Below are positions 27,533-35,414 of a DNA stretch of 35,767 bases, in pieces. The notes beneath the pieces are model-generated. The model worked only from the letters and a program-made list of their open reading frames with translations. It was not told where the DNA came from and did no database searches. The position numbers and the translations under genes were made by a program. Each line of letters begins with the position of its first letter. Position 1 is the first letter of the stretch. This stretch comes from Bryobacterales bacterium (GTDB lineage: Bacteria > Acidobacteriota > Terriglobia > Bryobacterales > Bryobacteraceae), in contig JAUYBU010000398.1 of NCBI GenBank assembly GCA_030693045.1, forward strand, positions 1-35,767, in the 5' to 3' direction.

Positions 27533-28552
27533 ATGCGCGCTCTGCTACTGCTGACCACGACCGCAATCTGCTGCGCCGCCGAATCCTGCCGCACGGCGAC
27601 GGATGCTTGTCTGGAGTTGATTCCGATTGCCAACAACCTGAAGATCGCGGCCTATCGTTCGCATTCGCTCTCGACGGCGCAGCCGAATCTGGAGCGCGCC
27701 GTGATTGTGATTCACGGAACCAATCGCGACGCCGACCGCTATTACACGGGCCTGGTCGCGGCCGCTGAAAAGGCCGGCGCCATCGAAAAGACGCTACTGA
27801 TTTCGCCCTACTTCCGAGGCAAGGACCGCGGCTGCGATGACAAGGTGGCGGCCGGCGAGCTGTACTTCACCTGCAACGGATGGAAATACGGCGATTCGGC
27901 GGTCAACGCGAAGGACATTTACTCGTTCACGGTCACCGACCGCCTGGTCCGGATGCTCGCCGATCGCGCGAAGTTTCCGAAGCTCCGCGCGATTGTGGTG
28001 GTGGGGCACTCGGCGGGCGGCCAGTTCCTCCAGCGCTACGCCGCCGGGACCCGGATCGACACGCAAGTGCGCGTGAGCGTCCGTTTCGTCGTGATGAATC
28101 CGTCCTCCTACATGTATCTGGACGCGAAGCGGCTGGCCAAAGGCGCGACCTGTTCCGAAAACGGAACCTGCACCGGGCCGTTCCAGGTGGAGGGCGCCGC
28201 CGACGGCTGCCCCTCTTTCAACCAATACCGCTACGGCATCGAGAACCTCGCCGGCTACTTGGGCCGGACGACCGGCGGAGAGATCCGGAAGCGCTTCCCG
28301 AAGAAGGATGTGGTCTACCTGGTTGGCGAGAAGGACGTCGATCGGAACGATCCGAGCCTGGACAAGAGCTGCGAATCGATGAAGCAGGGCGCCTTTCGCC
28401 GCGAGCGCGGCACCATTTTCTGGAACTACATGAAGTCGCTCTACAAAGCCGGGCACGGCTTTGGAATTGCGCCGGGCTGCGCGCACAACGGCGGCTGCAT
28501 GCTGGCCTCCGAGCCGGGATTGCGGGCGTTGTTCGACAGGAAACAGCAGTAG
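27533..28552 (+). CDS. Secreted alpha/beta hydrolase
   Basis: Signal peptide MRALLLLTTTAICCA; RAVIVIHGTNRDADRYYTGLV, AIVVVGHSAGGQFLQRYA (GHSAGG nucleophile elbow), GHGFGIAPGCAHNGGCML. Confidence 0.8.
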   Translation: MRALLLLTTTAICCAAESCRTATDACLELIPIANNLKIAAYRSHSLSTAQPNLERAVIVIHGTNRDADRYYTGLVAAAEKAGAIEKTLLISPYFRGKDRGCDDKVAAGELYFTCNGWKYGDSAVNAKDIYSFTVTDRLVRMLADRAKFPKLRAIVVVGHSAGGQFLQRYAAGTRIDTQVRVSVRFVVMNPSSYMYLDAKRLAKGATCSENGTCTGPFQVEGAADGCPSFNQYRYGIENLAGYLGRTTGGEIRKRFPKKDVVYLVGEKDVDRNDPSLDKSCESMKQGAFRRERGTIFWNYMKSLYKAGHGFGIAPGCAHNGGCMLASEPGLRALFDRKQQ

Positions 28553-28581
28553 CACGCGGGCAATGTGGCGCGACGGAGACC

Positions 28582-28612
28582 TGGTTCCATTGTGGTGCCA
28601 ATAATGGTACCA
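28582..28612. promoter_or_regulatory. Candidate RHH operator: three TGGTNCCA palindromes at 11-12 bp spacing
   Basis: TGGTTCCA 28582-28589, TGGTGCCA 28593-28600, TGGTACCA 28605-28612. The last sits inside the perfect 12-bp palindrome AATGGTACCATT (28603-28614). Confidence 0.6.
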
Positions 28613-28629
28613 TTGTGGCGAGGCATGCC

Positions 28630-28878
28630 GTGGCGAACCTGACGATCAAGGAAGTCCCTCCAGCCGTGCACGACGATCTGCGACAGTTGGCGCGGGCACA
28701 GGGCAAGAGCCTGAACGCCTACATTTTGTCGGTGCTGGAGGATGACGTGGCGGAGCGCGCCCGGCGTCGCCGCATGCGCGAAACAAGGGAGGAGTTCGAG
28801 AAATTCCTGGTGACTCTTCCGCGGATGAGCGACAGCACGCGACTGATCCGCGAGGATCGCGACCGCCTGAGCCGATGA
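28630..28878 (+). CDS. Ribbon-helix-helix (Arc/MetJ, FitA-like) antitoxin
   Basis: From GTG 28630: VANLTIKEVPPAVHDDLRQLARAQGKSLNAYILSVLEDDVAERARRRRMRETREEFEKFLVTLPRMSDSTRLIREDRDRLSR; immediately upstream of and overlapping the PIN gene. Confidence 0.8.
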   Translation: MANLTIKEVPPAVHDDLRQLARAQGKSLNAYILSVLEDDVAERARRRRMRETREEFEKFLVTLPRMSDSTRLIREDRDRLSR

Positions 28879-29297
28879 GCCGGCCATCGTTTGTCGTCGA
28901 CGCGAGCGTGGCCGCGAAATGGGTACTCCCCGAACCGAGGAGCCAGCAGGCGCGGCGGCTTCTGCGACGGTATCAGGAGGAAGAGATCGATCTGGTGGCC
29001 CCGCACCTGCTCCTGGCGGAGGTGGGCAACGTCCTCTGGAAGAGGGTGCGGAGGCAGGAACTGACGGCCGCGGACGCCCGGATCTGCTACCGCAGGCTAC
29101 TCGACGACAGTCCGATTTTGCTCGACGACCCGAATACGCACACCGCCGCGCTGGAACTGGCATTGGTGCACGGTCGAACCGTGTATGACAGTCTCTACGT
29201 AGCGCTGGCGCTGGAACGGCGCTGCGGCCTGGTCACCGCCGACGAGCGGCTCTACGCCGCGCTTCACCCGGCCTATTCGTGGATTGAACTGCTCTGA
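28875..29297 (+). CDS. PIN-domain toxin (VapC/FitB-like)
   Basis: SFVVDASVAAKWVLPE...LVAPHLLLAEVGNVLWKR...VHGRTVYDSLYVALALERRCGLVTADERLY; ATGA overlap with the antitoxin. Confidence 0.92.
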   Translation: MSRPSFVVDASVAAKWVLPEPRSQQARRLLRRYQEEEIDLVAPHLLLAEVGNVLWKRVRRQELTAADARICYRRLLDDSPILLDDPNTHTAALELALVHGRTVYDSLYVALALERRCGLVTADERLYAALHPAYSWIELL

Positions 29298-29370
29298 CCG
29301 GCATCAGACAAGGTCCAGGACTTCACGGACCGCGGCCGGAATAAATGGACCATACCAGGCTGACGCATTT

Positions 29371-30600
29371 TTAGAGGGAAAACGTGTGGAACACGTAGAG
29401 GTAGGTTGGCCGGAGCGCCGGCATGGTGTGGTTGATGAATCCACCTTTGAATAGGTGGCCGTAGCCGGCGCCGAATTGGAAGTGGCTGTACTTGTAGGTG
29501 GCGAATACATCGGCCTCCTGGCCCACGTGGCGGCCCGCCGCGCCCGCGGCCGAGTGCGCGATGGAGCGGCCCGAGCCGTTGTAGAGCGAGTCGCGCGCGC
29601 TGGCCAGCCAGAAACTGTTGTACATGAAGTTAAGCGCCAGGCTCCTGGTCAGACCCCAGGCGCCCAGGGAGCGCGTGTTGTGGATGTTGCGCCAGCCGAA
29701 CAGGTCCTGATGGCCGAACTTATCGTGATTGGCGGGATAGAGTTGGTCGAATGTCCCGCTGCGCGAAGAGTTGCGGGGATCATCCGTGCCCGAGGCGAAC
29801 TTGTATTCGCCCGAGAGATCCAGTGTCCGCCTGCCGAGGGTCCAGCGGCGGCTGAGCGAGCCGAACCACGCGCCGGCTCGATGTTTGGCCGGGCCCACCT
29901 TGCCCGTCTGTAGCGCCGCCTCGACGCTGAACCTGGACCCGGCGGCAAACGGCCCGGCCAGCCGGAAGCCGAACGTGTTCACGCCCAGTTTGACCGCCCC
30001 CGGTTGGTTCAGGTCGTGGCGCAGCAGGTACACATCGAGCAGGTTCTTCCGGTGGAAATTCGGGAACGCATTGTAAGTTCCCCAGATGCGGTCGCCCAGC
30101 ACGGGACGGTTGAACTCGCCGATACGGACCTTCACCGGCGACACCATCAGCGCTTCCAGCCGCGCCTTGGGCAGCCGGTAGTAGAAGCGCGCGTGATCCC
30201 AGGTGCGCGACAGGTTGTTCCATTGCGGCGATCCGATCAGACGCGCCTCGCCGTAGTTGAGCATCATTCGCCCGGCCGTCATGCCGAACCCCGACTTGCG
30301 TTCGCCGAACATCTCGACGGAGGCTTCCTGCAAATCGATTGGATCCCGAACCGTGTTCGGCGCGCCGTGCCCGTACCAGGGGGCGCGGGAGTCCTGCGCC
30401 ATCGCCGACAGTCTCAGCCACTCCGCCGCCCGCAGGCTTACGCCCACGCGCGTGCGCGCAAGGCCATAGCTCCTGCCGTCGCGCGATTCGTAGCGGACGC
30501 GCTGCTCGAAGGTCAGCTTCACTGGGCCGAGGTCCGGAAACTGAGAGAAGGCGGCAGATGGGCCGATGGCCGCCAGCAGGAGGGCATTCGCCAGCCGCAT
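29371..30600 (-). CDS. Alginate-export-like outer-membrane beta-barrel protein
   Basis: Signal peptide; VKLTFEQRVRYESRDGRSYGLARTRVGVSLRAAEWLRLSAMAQDSRAPWYG...; DVFATYKYSHFQFGAGYGHLFKGGFI; C-terminus ...YVFHTFSL. Confidence 0.7.
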   Translation of the reverse strand: MRLANALLLAAIGPSAAFSQFPDLGPVKLTFEQRVRYESRDGRSYGLARTRVGVSLRAAEWLRLSAMAQDSRAPWYGHGAPNTVRDPIDLQEASVEMFGERKSGFGMTAGRMMLNYGEARLIGSPQWNNLSRTWDHARFYYRLPKARLEALMVSPVKVRIGEFNRPVLGDRIWGTYNAFPNFHRKNLLDVYLLRHDLNQPGAVKLGVNTFGFRLAGPFAAGSRFSVEAALQTGKVGPAKHRAGAWFGSLSRRWTLGRRTLDLSGEYKFASGTDDPRNSSRSGTFDQLYPANHDKFGHQDLFGWRNIHNTRSLGAWGLTRSLALNFMYNSFWLASARDSLYNGSGRSIAHSAAGAAGRHVGQEADVFATYKYSHFQFGAGYGHLFKGGFINHTMPALRPTYLYVFHTFSL

Positions 30601-30603
30601 GGC

Positions 30604-31251
30604 TTATTTTCTCGCCAGCCAGGCCAGGAACAGCCCGTCGGGCTCGACGTCTTCCCAGTAGGAGATGAAGCGGCTGGAGACCTCGCCGCAGTGACGCGCC
30701 AGCAGCCGTTCGAGTTCCTCGCGCCGGAACCAGCGCTCCCATTCCGGGGTCTTCAGACGGCCCCAATGTTCGGCGTTCTTGTCGATGATCGCGATGCGGC
30801 CGCCGGGGCGGACCACGCGGCACATCTCGGCGACGGCGACATCGACTTCGACGGCATGCTCGAGCGATTCGGTCGCGTAGGCGGCGTCGAACGACGCGGA
30901 AGCGAACGGCAGCGCGGTCATCGAGCCAAGGACCGGCTCGACGCCCGGGGGAACCGAGCGCAGCATCGCCTCGGCCAGATCGAGCGCGACGACCTGGACG
31001 CCGGGGTGACGTTCTTTCACCACGCGCGCAAACCGCCCCTTGCCGCAGCCGACGTCGACGACGCGCCCGCCGGCCAGCGGACCCAGGTGTTCGAGAATCA
31101 GTTGAACGTGATAAATGCGAGGATCGATGGTGGAGGGGAAATGCTCCTCGTCGCGCGCGGCTTCCTCGAACGAACCGCGGATCCGCCGGCGCAGATCCGC
31201 GGTCAGCTCAAGTGGTTTCGGGCGCCCGAAGAAGCGGGAAAACAAGCTCAC
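30604..31251 (-). CDS. Class I SAM-dependent methyltransferase
   Basis: RVVDVGCGKGRFARVVKERHPGVQVVALDLAEAMLRSV...LPFASASFDAAYATESLEHA...MCRVVRPGGRIAIIDKN. GTG start at 31251, 2 bp after the PFK stop. Confidence 0.88.
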   Translation of the reverse strand: MSLFSRFFGRPKPLELTADLRRRIRGSFEEAARDEEHFPSTIDPRIYHVQLILEHLGPLAGGRVVDVGCGKGRFARVVKERHPGVQVVALDLAEAMLRSVPPGVEPVLGSMTALPFASASFDAAYATESLEHAVEVDVAVAEMCRVVRPGGRIAIIDKNAEHWGRLKTPEWERWFRREELERLLARHCGEVSSRFISYWEDVEPDGLFLAWLARK

Positions 31252-31253
31252 GC

Positions 31254-32435
31254 CTAAGCCTTGGTGAGGAAGATGGGCAGGCCGAGCTTGCCGGTGAACT
31301 TGGGCCGGTAGCGTTCGGTGCAGTAAGCCTCCCCGATGTCCACCTTGCGTGGCCCCAGCTTCGGGTCGGGAATCTCCGACAGCTTGAAGCAACCCTTAAC
31401 GATCGCCGTCATGAAGCCGCTCTTGCCCTCGGCCAGCGCGTCGAGCGCCATGTTGCCAAAGGTGGTGGCCACCATCTTATCGACGAAGTCCGGCTCGCCG
31501 CCGCGCAGGTCGTAGGTCAGGTCGCTGATGACGGTCTCCTGCTTGGATCTCTTCTTGATTTCCTCGCTGAACGATTCGGCGACGCTCATCTTCTTGCGGT
31601 GGCCGAAGGCGTCCGGGTCGCCGTATTCCTGGACCACGTAGCCTTCCCAGGAAGCGCCTTCGCTCAGCACCACCATCGAGTAATTGCTCGGGTTCTTCTT
31701 CTTGTCCTTGAGCAGCAGTTCGACCATTCGGTCGAGGTCGAAGGCGTATTCGGGAATGCCGCAGCGCACGTCGGTGACGTAGGCCGTATAGAGCGACGTA
31801 TAGCCGGCGTCGCGCCCGAAGACACGGAAGACGCCGATGCGCTCGTGCGAGCCGACGGTGGAACGCTGCCGATTGATGGCCGAGGTCGCGCGGGAAATGG
31901 CCGTCGAGAAGCCGATGCAGTATTCGGTATTGCGGACGTCGTTGTCCATGGTCTTCGGAATGGCGATGACCTTGACGCCTTCTTTGTGCAGCCGCTCGGC
32001 GTAACTCAGCGTGTCGTCGCCGCCGATGGCAATCAGGTACTCGATGCCGAGCTTTTCCAGATTCTTAAGGACGGCCTGGGTGATATCGAAGACCGTGGAA
32101 GTGACGTTCTTCTTGGTGAACTCGCTCTTCGGGTAGTCGTCCGCGATCAGGAACGAGGGAACCGTCTTCATCTTGGCCGGGTTGGTGCGGCTGGAGTGCA
32201 GGAACGTGCCGCCGGTGCGGTCGATGGTGCGGGTGTTCACGCGATTCAGCGGCAGGACGTAGGTCGCTTCGCTGGCCGGATCGTCCAGGTTGAGGTGCGT
32301 CAGACCTTCCCACCCCTTGCGGATGCCGGTGACCTCGAAGCCCAGGTCGCTGCCGCCATAGACCACGCTCTTAATCACGGAATTCAGGCCCGGCACGTCG
32401 CCGCCGCCCGTCAAGATGCCAATGCGCTTTACCAT
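31254..32435 (-). CDS. 6-phosphofructokinase family, predicted diphosphate-dependent
   Basis: RIGILTGGGDVPGLNSVIKSVV, YLIAIGGDDTLSYAERLHKEGVKVIAIPKTMDNDV (GGDD and PKTMDND); SD AGGAG; TATAAT on the minus strand at 32469-32474 is a likely -10. Confidence 0.9.
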   Translation of the reverse strand: MVKRIGILTGGGDVPGLNSVIKSVVYGGSDLGFEVTGIRKGWEGLTHLNLDDPASEATYVLPLNRVNTRTIDRTGGTFLHSSRTNPAKMKTVPSFLIADDYPKSEFTKKNVTSTVFDITQAVLKNLEKLGIEYLIAIGGDDTLSYAERLHKEGVKVIAIPKTMDNDVRNTEYCIGFSTAISRATSAINRQRSTVGSHERIGVFRVFGRDAGYTSLYTAYVTDVRCGIPEYAFDLDRMVELLLKDKKKNPSNYSMVVLSEGASWEGYVVQEYGDPDAFGHRKKMSVAESFSEEIKKRSKQETVISDLTYDLRGGEPDFVDKMVATTFGNMALDALAEGKSGFMTAIVKGCFKLSEIPDPKLGPRKVDIGEAYCTERYRPKFTGKLGLPIFLTKA

Positions 32436-32655
32436 GAATACTCCTGAGGAAAATTGGGGCTCGACTGTATTATATCGTCTGGAGGCGACGCCTTTCAGCC
32501 GCTCCGGGTTTCGGAAGGCAAGCGAGCCGCGGAATGGCCCGGATGGGGTGGGGCGGCGCGGCGCCGGCGATTGCAGGAGCGGCCTGTCGAGCCGTGCCCC
32601 GGGCGCGGATACGCGTTCCGTTTCGTGTCACCATAGTCATAGCGAGGAGCGCATC

Positions 32656-32922
32656 GTGATCGATGCCAAAAACGCCGTACAGATCGCAAAGCAGCAGGCA
32701 GCCGGCATGCTCGACCAAGGCTCCACCAAGCTGGAGGAGATCGAGAGGGATGTCTATAAGACTCGCGACATCTGGAGCATAACGCTCAGTTTTCCACGAG
32801 ATCTGAATCAGGTGTCGGCAATAGCACGCCTCGGAATGGACCCGCTGCAGTACAAGCGTTTTCTGATTGATGTCGAGACCGGCGACCTGGTTGCAATCAG
32901 GCTGCGTGAAGTAGCCTTCTAA
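32656..32922 (+). CDS. Small (88 aa) PepSY-like protein, candidate partner of the downstream PIN gene
   Basis: From GTG 32656 with GAGGAG SD: VIDAKNAVQIAKQQAAGMLDQGSTKLEEIERDVYKTRDIWSITLSFPRDLNQVSAIARLGMDPLQYKRFLIDVETGDLVAIRLREVAF; the W-x-ITL ... FLIDVETGDLVAIR pattern resembles PepSY. Confidence 0.65.
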   Translation: MIDAKNAVQIAKQQAAGMLDQGSTKLEEIERDVYKTRDIWSITLSFPRDLNQVSAIARLGMDPLQYKRFLIDVETGDLVAIRLREVAF

Positions 32923-33056
32923 TGAGTTCCGTTGACCCCTGGCTTGGCCCGGACAGCCGGGCAGGGCTGCTGATAGACACGAATCTTCTCGTGCTGTTTA
33001 CTGTCGGCACGGTCAACCGCCGGCGCATCGAGAACTTCAAGAGAACGCGTCAATAC
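32922..33056 (+). pseudogene. PIN-domain gene, 3'-truncated
   Basis: MSSVDPWLGPDSRAGLLIDTNLLVLFTVGTVNRRRIENFKRTRQY is a PIN N-terminus (LLIDTNLLVLF). The frame then runs into unrelated sequence and the palindromic repeat. TAATG overlap with the upstream gene. Confidence 0.65.
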
Positions 33057-33143
33057 ATTGGACACGATCAAAACGATTGCCATCCTGCAAGAGCCGGAGA
33101 TGCCGAGTGCTCGTCAGGAAATAGCCGTTCCATGCGGAAAGTA

Positions 33144-33202
33144 CCGCTTGCTGACGCGCGCGGCTCAGTAGGAGTTTCCGAGCCGCGACCGTCAGGAAGC
33201 GG
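33144..33202. repeat. Large imperfect palindrome, Acidobacteria 'ADARGSV / LPDGRGS' intergenic repeat
   Basis: Arms CCGCTTGCTGACGCGCGCGGCTC (33144-33166) and GAGCCGCGACCGTCAGGAAGCGG (33180-33202), 20/23 paired around a 13-nt loop; translates as PLADARGSVGVSEPRPSGSGC (+) and PLPDGRGSETPTEPRASASG (-). Confidence 0.8.
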
Positions 33203-33311
33203 GTGCCCGCACTTGCGAGCACGTGAATTGGAATGAACGGCACTTGGCCGGACAAGGCGCATGGCGGCACACGCGGGTCTGTCCTGGACCTGAATGCCGC
33301 GGGCAACACAC

Positions 33312-33755
33312 TCAGCCGCCCAGCCCGTCGACCTTGACCTCGACCGGGATGCCGTCGCGGATGCTGGCCGTGACGGTGCAGAAGTCCTCGAACAGATCCA
33401 GGCATTCTTTCGCTTTTTCGCGAGTGGCGGCGTCGATCTCCGGGCTGAGCCGGACGTGGATGCCGGCGACGCGCAGCCGCTTGTTCTGGTTGCGCGCGAT
33501 CCGCACCTTGACATCGGCGTGGACCTTGCCGAGCGCCACGCCTTTACGGGTGGCGCAAAACACAAGGCTCGCCGCCAGACAATTGCCCACGGCGGCGGCC
33601 AGGATTCGCGACGGGTTCGGCGCCTGGTCCTGGCCCAGCGGGGGCGGTTCGTCCATCACCAGCTCGGGGTAGTGCGGCTTGTCGAACCGCGTTCGAAAGA
33701 CGTAACCCTGTTCGCGATCAATCGAAATCGAGAATTCGTGAACGGTTTCGCTCAT
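33312..33755 (-). CDS. OsmC family protein
   Basis: PSRILAAAVGNCLAASLVFCATRKGVALGKVHADVKVRIARN...LDLFEDFCTVTASIRDGIPVEVKVDG; two redox-type cysteines. Confidence 0.85.
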   Translation of the reverse strand: MSETVHEFSISIDREQGYVFRTRFDKPHYPELVMDEPPPLGQDQAPNPSRILAAAVGNCLAASLVFCATRKGVALGKVHADVKVRIARNQNKRLRVAGIHVRLSPEIDAATREKAKECLDLFEDFCTVTASIRDGIPVEVKVDGLGG

Positions 33756-33786
33756 TTGCCTCCAGCATAGCCGACAACGGAAAGAG

Positions 33787-33805
33787 GGGTTGGGCGGCCG
33801 AACCC
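33787..33805 (-). terminator. Candidate terminator hairpin downstream of tssK
   Basis: Minus strand GGGTTCGGCCGCCCAACCC followed by CTCTTTCC; 5-bp outer stem plus 2 inner pairs and a short T run. Confidence 0.35.
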
Positions 33806-33810
33806 GTTTC

Positions 33811-35166
33811 CTACATTATCTCGGGGAGCAGGATCACCAGCTCCAGTTGCGGGTTCGGGAAATCGCCGGGGACGTAGGCGGCCAGATTGCGGGCGCGGCC
33901 GATGGCTTCCCAGGCCACACCGGATTGGCTCAGGCTGAAGTACTGGCTGTTCAGTTTCACCGGTATGGAGCTGGGCGGCTTGGGCGTATGGACCATCTGC
34001 ACGCCGGGCAGGGCGTGGTTCACCAGGTGCTCGATATGATCGGCCGAGCACACCTTGACCAGGAACGGCGCCTTGCTGATGAGATCCGCCTCGCTGAGGT
34101 CGGCGCTCATGGCCAGGTACAGCCTGGTGTTCTTGAGGTACTTCTCCTCGGCCAGCGAGGTGCCGAAAATGTGGGGCTGCACGTACTTCAGCGGCAGGGA
34201 AACGAAGTTGCTGGGCACCACCGTATCGAGCAGGGTCCGGACCTTTTCATCGAGATCGGTGAAACACGGCGACAGGTCGTCGTGGTCGTACGTGGGCAGG
34301 TCGCGCGGATGGACTTTCAGAGCGAAAGTCGTCAGCGCCCCGGCCAGCGAGAGCATGCTCTCGTAGAGCGCTACCGGGTGCCCGCGCCGCGTATCGAACA
34401 GGTGCTGGAACATGGGGAAATGCGTGTTGATGGTGTAGAGCAGCCAGAAATTCGCGATATCCGAGGTGCCGAATTCGGCCAGGCTCAAGTTCTTCTGCCG
34501 CCTGGTGCCGGCCAGTTGGCTGCTCTTGGCGGCCAGGATCTCGACCAACCGGCGGGCGATGGCCACCAGGTAGTCGCTCGCGCTGAAGTCCAGCAGCGGC
34601 GGAACGAAGGTGGGATCGAGTTCGAAAAGTCCGGCGGCGGTCTTGTTGACGCGCGCCACGCGCAGCGCCGAGCAGGTCTGGCGCGATTCGCCCTCCACCA
34701 GAAAGCGGAAGTTCTTGCGCGCCACTTGCACCGGCTTTTCGGTCTTGCCCGTGTTCTCGTCACGCAGCATCGCCACGTCGGTGAGATAGCGCGTGTCGGC
34801 ATCGCTGGCGGGCAGGGAAACATTGAGCCCCCGGTCCCGGTAGTGGGGAACCGCCAGGTAGATATCCATTGTCTCCTGATCGGGTTCGAGGAACTCGGCG
34901 AGCGGCTTGGGAGCGGGCCCGGGATCGGAATTCGGGATGTCGAAAAGCAATCCGTCGGAGAAGATCCCCGACGCCTGCGCGAGCGAAAAATACCCGGCCG
35001 CAAGCGCTTCGTGGTCCACCCGCAACTCGCGGAATCCCCAGGGCGCGTAAGACAGCGACCCCAGGTGGAACTGAAGCGTATTCTCCAGGTACAGGTCCTG
35101 ACTCTGGAGATACTGCGGATTCAGGAACGTGCCTTTCATCCAGATGACCGGCTGCAAGCGCCTCAT
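33811..35166 (-). CDS. tssK: Type VI secretion baseplate subunit TssK
   Basis: LQPVIWMKGTFLNPQYLQSQDLYLENTLQFHLGSLSYAPWGFRELRVDHEALAAGYFSLAQASGIFSDGLLFDIP...ANFWLLYTINTHFPMFQHLFDTRRGHPVALYESMLSLAGALTTF...LPEIM. Confidence 0.9.
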   Translation of the reverse strand: MRRLQPVIWMKGTFLNPQYLQSQDLYLENTLQFHLGSLSYAPWGFRELRVDHEALAAGYFSLAQASGIFSDGLLFDIPNSDPGPAPKPLAEFLEPDQETMDIYLAVPHYRDRGLNVSLPASDADTRYLTDVAMLRDENTGKTEKPVQVARKNFRFLVEGESRQTCSALRVARVNKTAAGLFELDPTFVPPLLDFSASDYLVAIARRLVEILAAKSSQLAGTRRQKNLSLAEFGTSDIANFWLLYTINTHFPMFQHLFDTRRGHPVALYESMLSLAGALTTFALKVHPRDLPTYDHDDLSPCFTDLDEKVRTLLDTVVPSNFVSLPLKYVQPHIFGTSLAEEKYLKNTRLYLAMSADLSEADLISKAPFLVKVCSADHIEHLVNHALPGVQMVHTPKPPSSIPVKLNSQYFSLSQSGVAWEAIGRARNLAAYVPGDFPNPQLELVILLPEIM

Positions 35167-35414
35167 GGGTCCTCACTTATCGCGATCTCTACGTTAGCAA
35201 ATACGGGGCGGTAACGCCAGACACTCGCCCGCTTCAGGTCGGACCGCCGCGGGGGCGCCCTTTGGGCCAAGTGCCGACCCTGTGGCGGGCGCCCACCCTG
35301 TGGGCAGTGGCTCAGACGGATCTTCCCCCGGCGAATGAGCGAGCTGTTGCCTGTATGTATTTGGGCGGATGGGAGTTACTCGCTCGGGGCGACGAATTGC
35401 TCCTGCCTACGGCG

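Noticed and set aside
30004-32447. Long plus-strand ORFs (30004-31257, 31212-32447)
   Set aside because: Antisense to the porin, methyltransferase and phosphofructokinase genes, all recognisable families.
33223-33770. Plus-strand ORFs opposite OsmC
   Set aside because: Antisense of a clear OsmC gene.
35253-35294. Two GGGCGCCC palindromes and repeated CCCTGTGG in the tssK/IS gap
   Set aside because: Short GC palindromes are expected by chance in this GC-rich sequence; no wider symmetry found.
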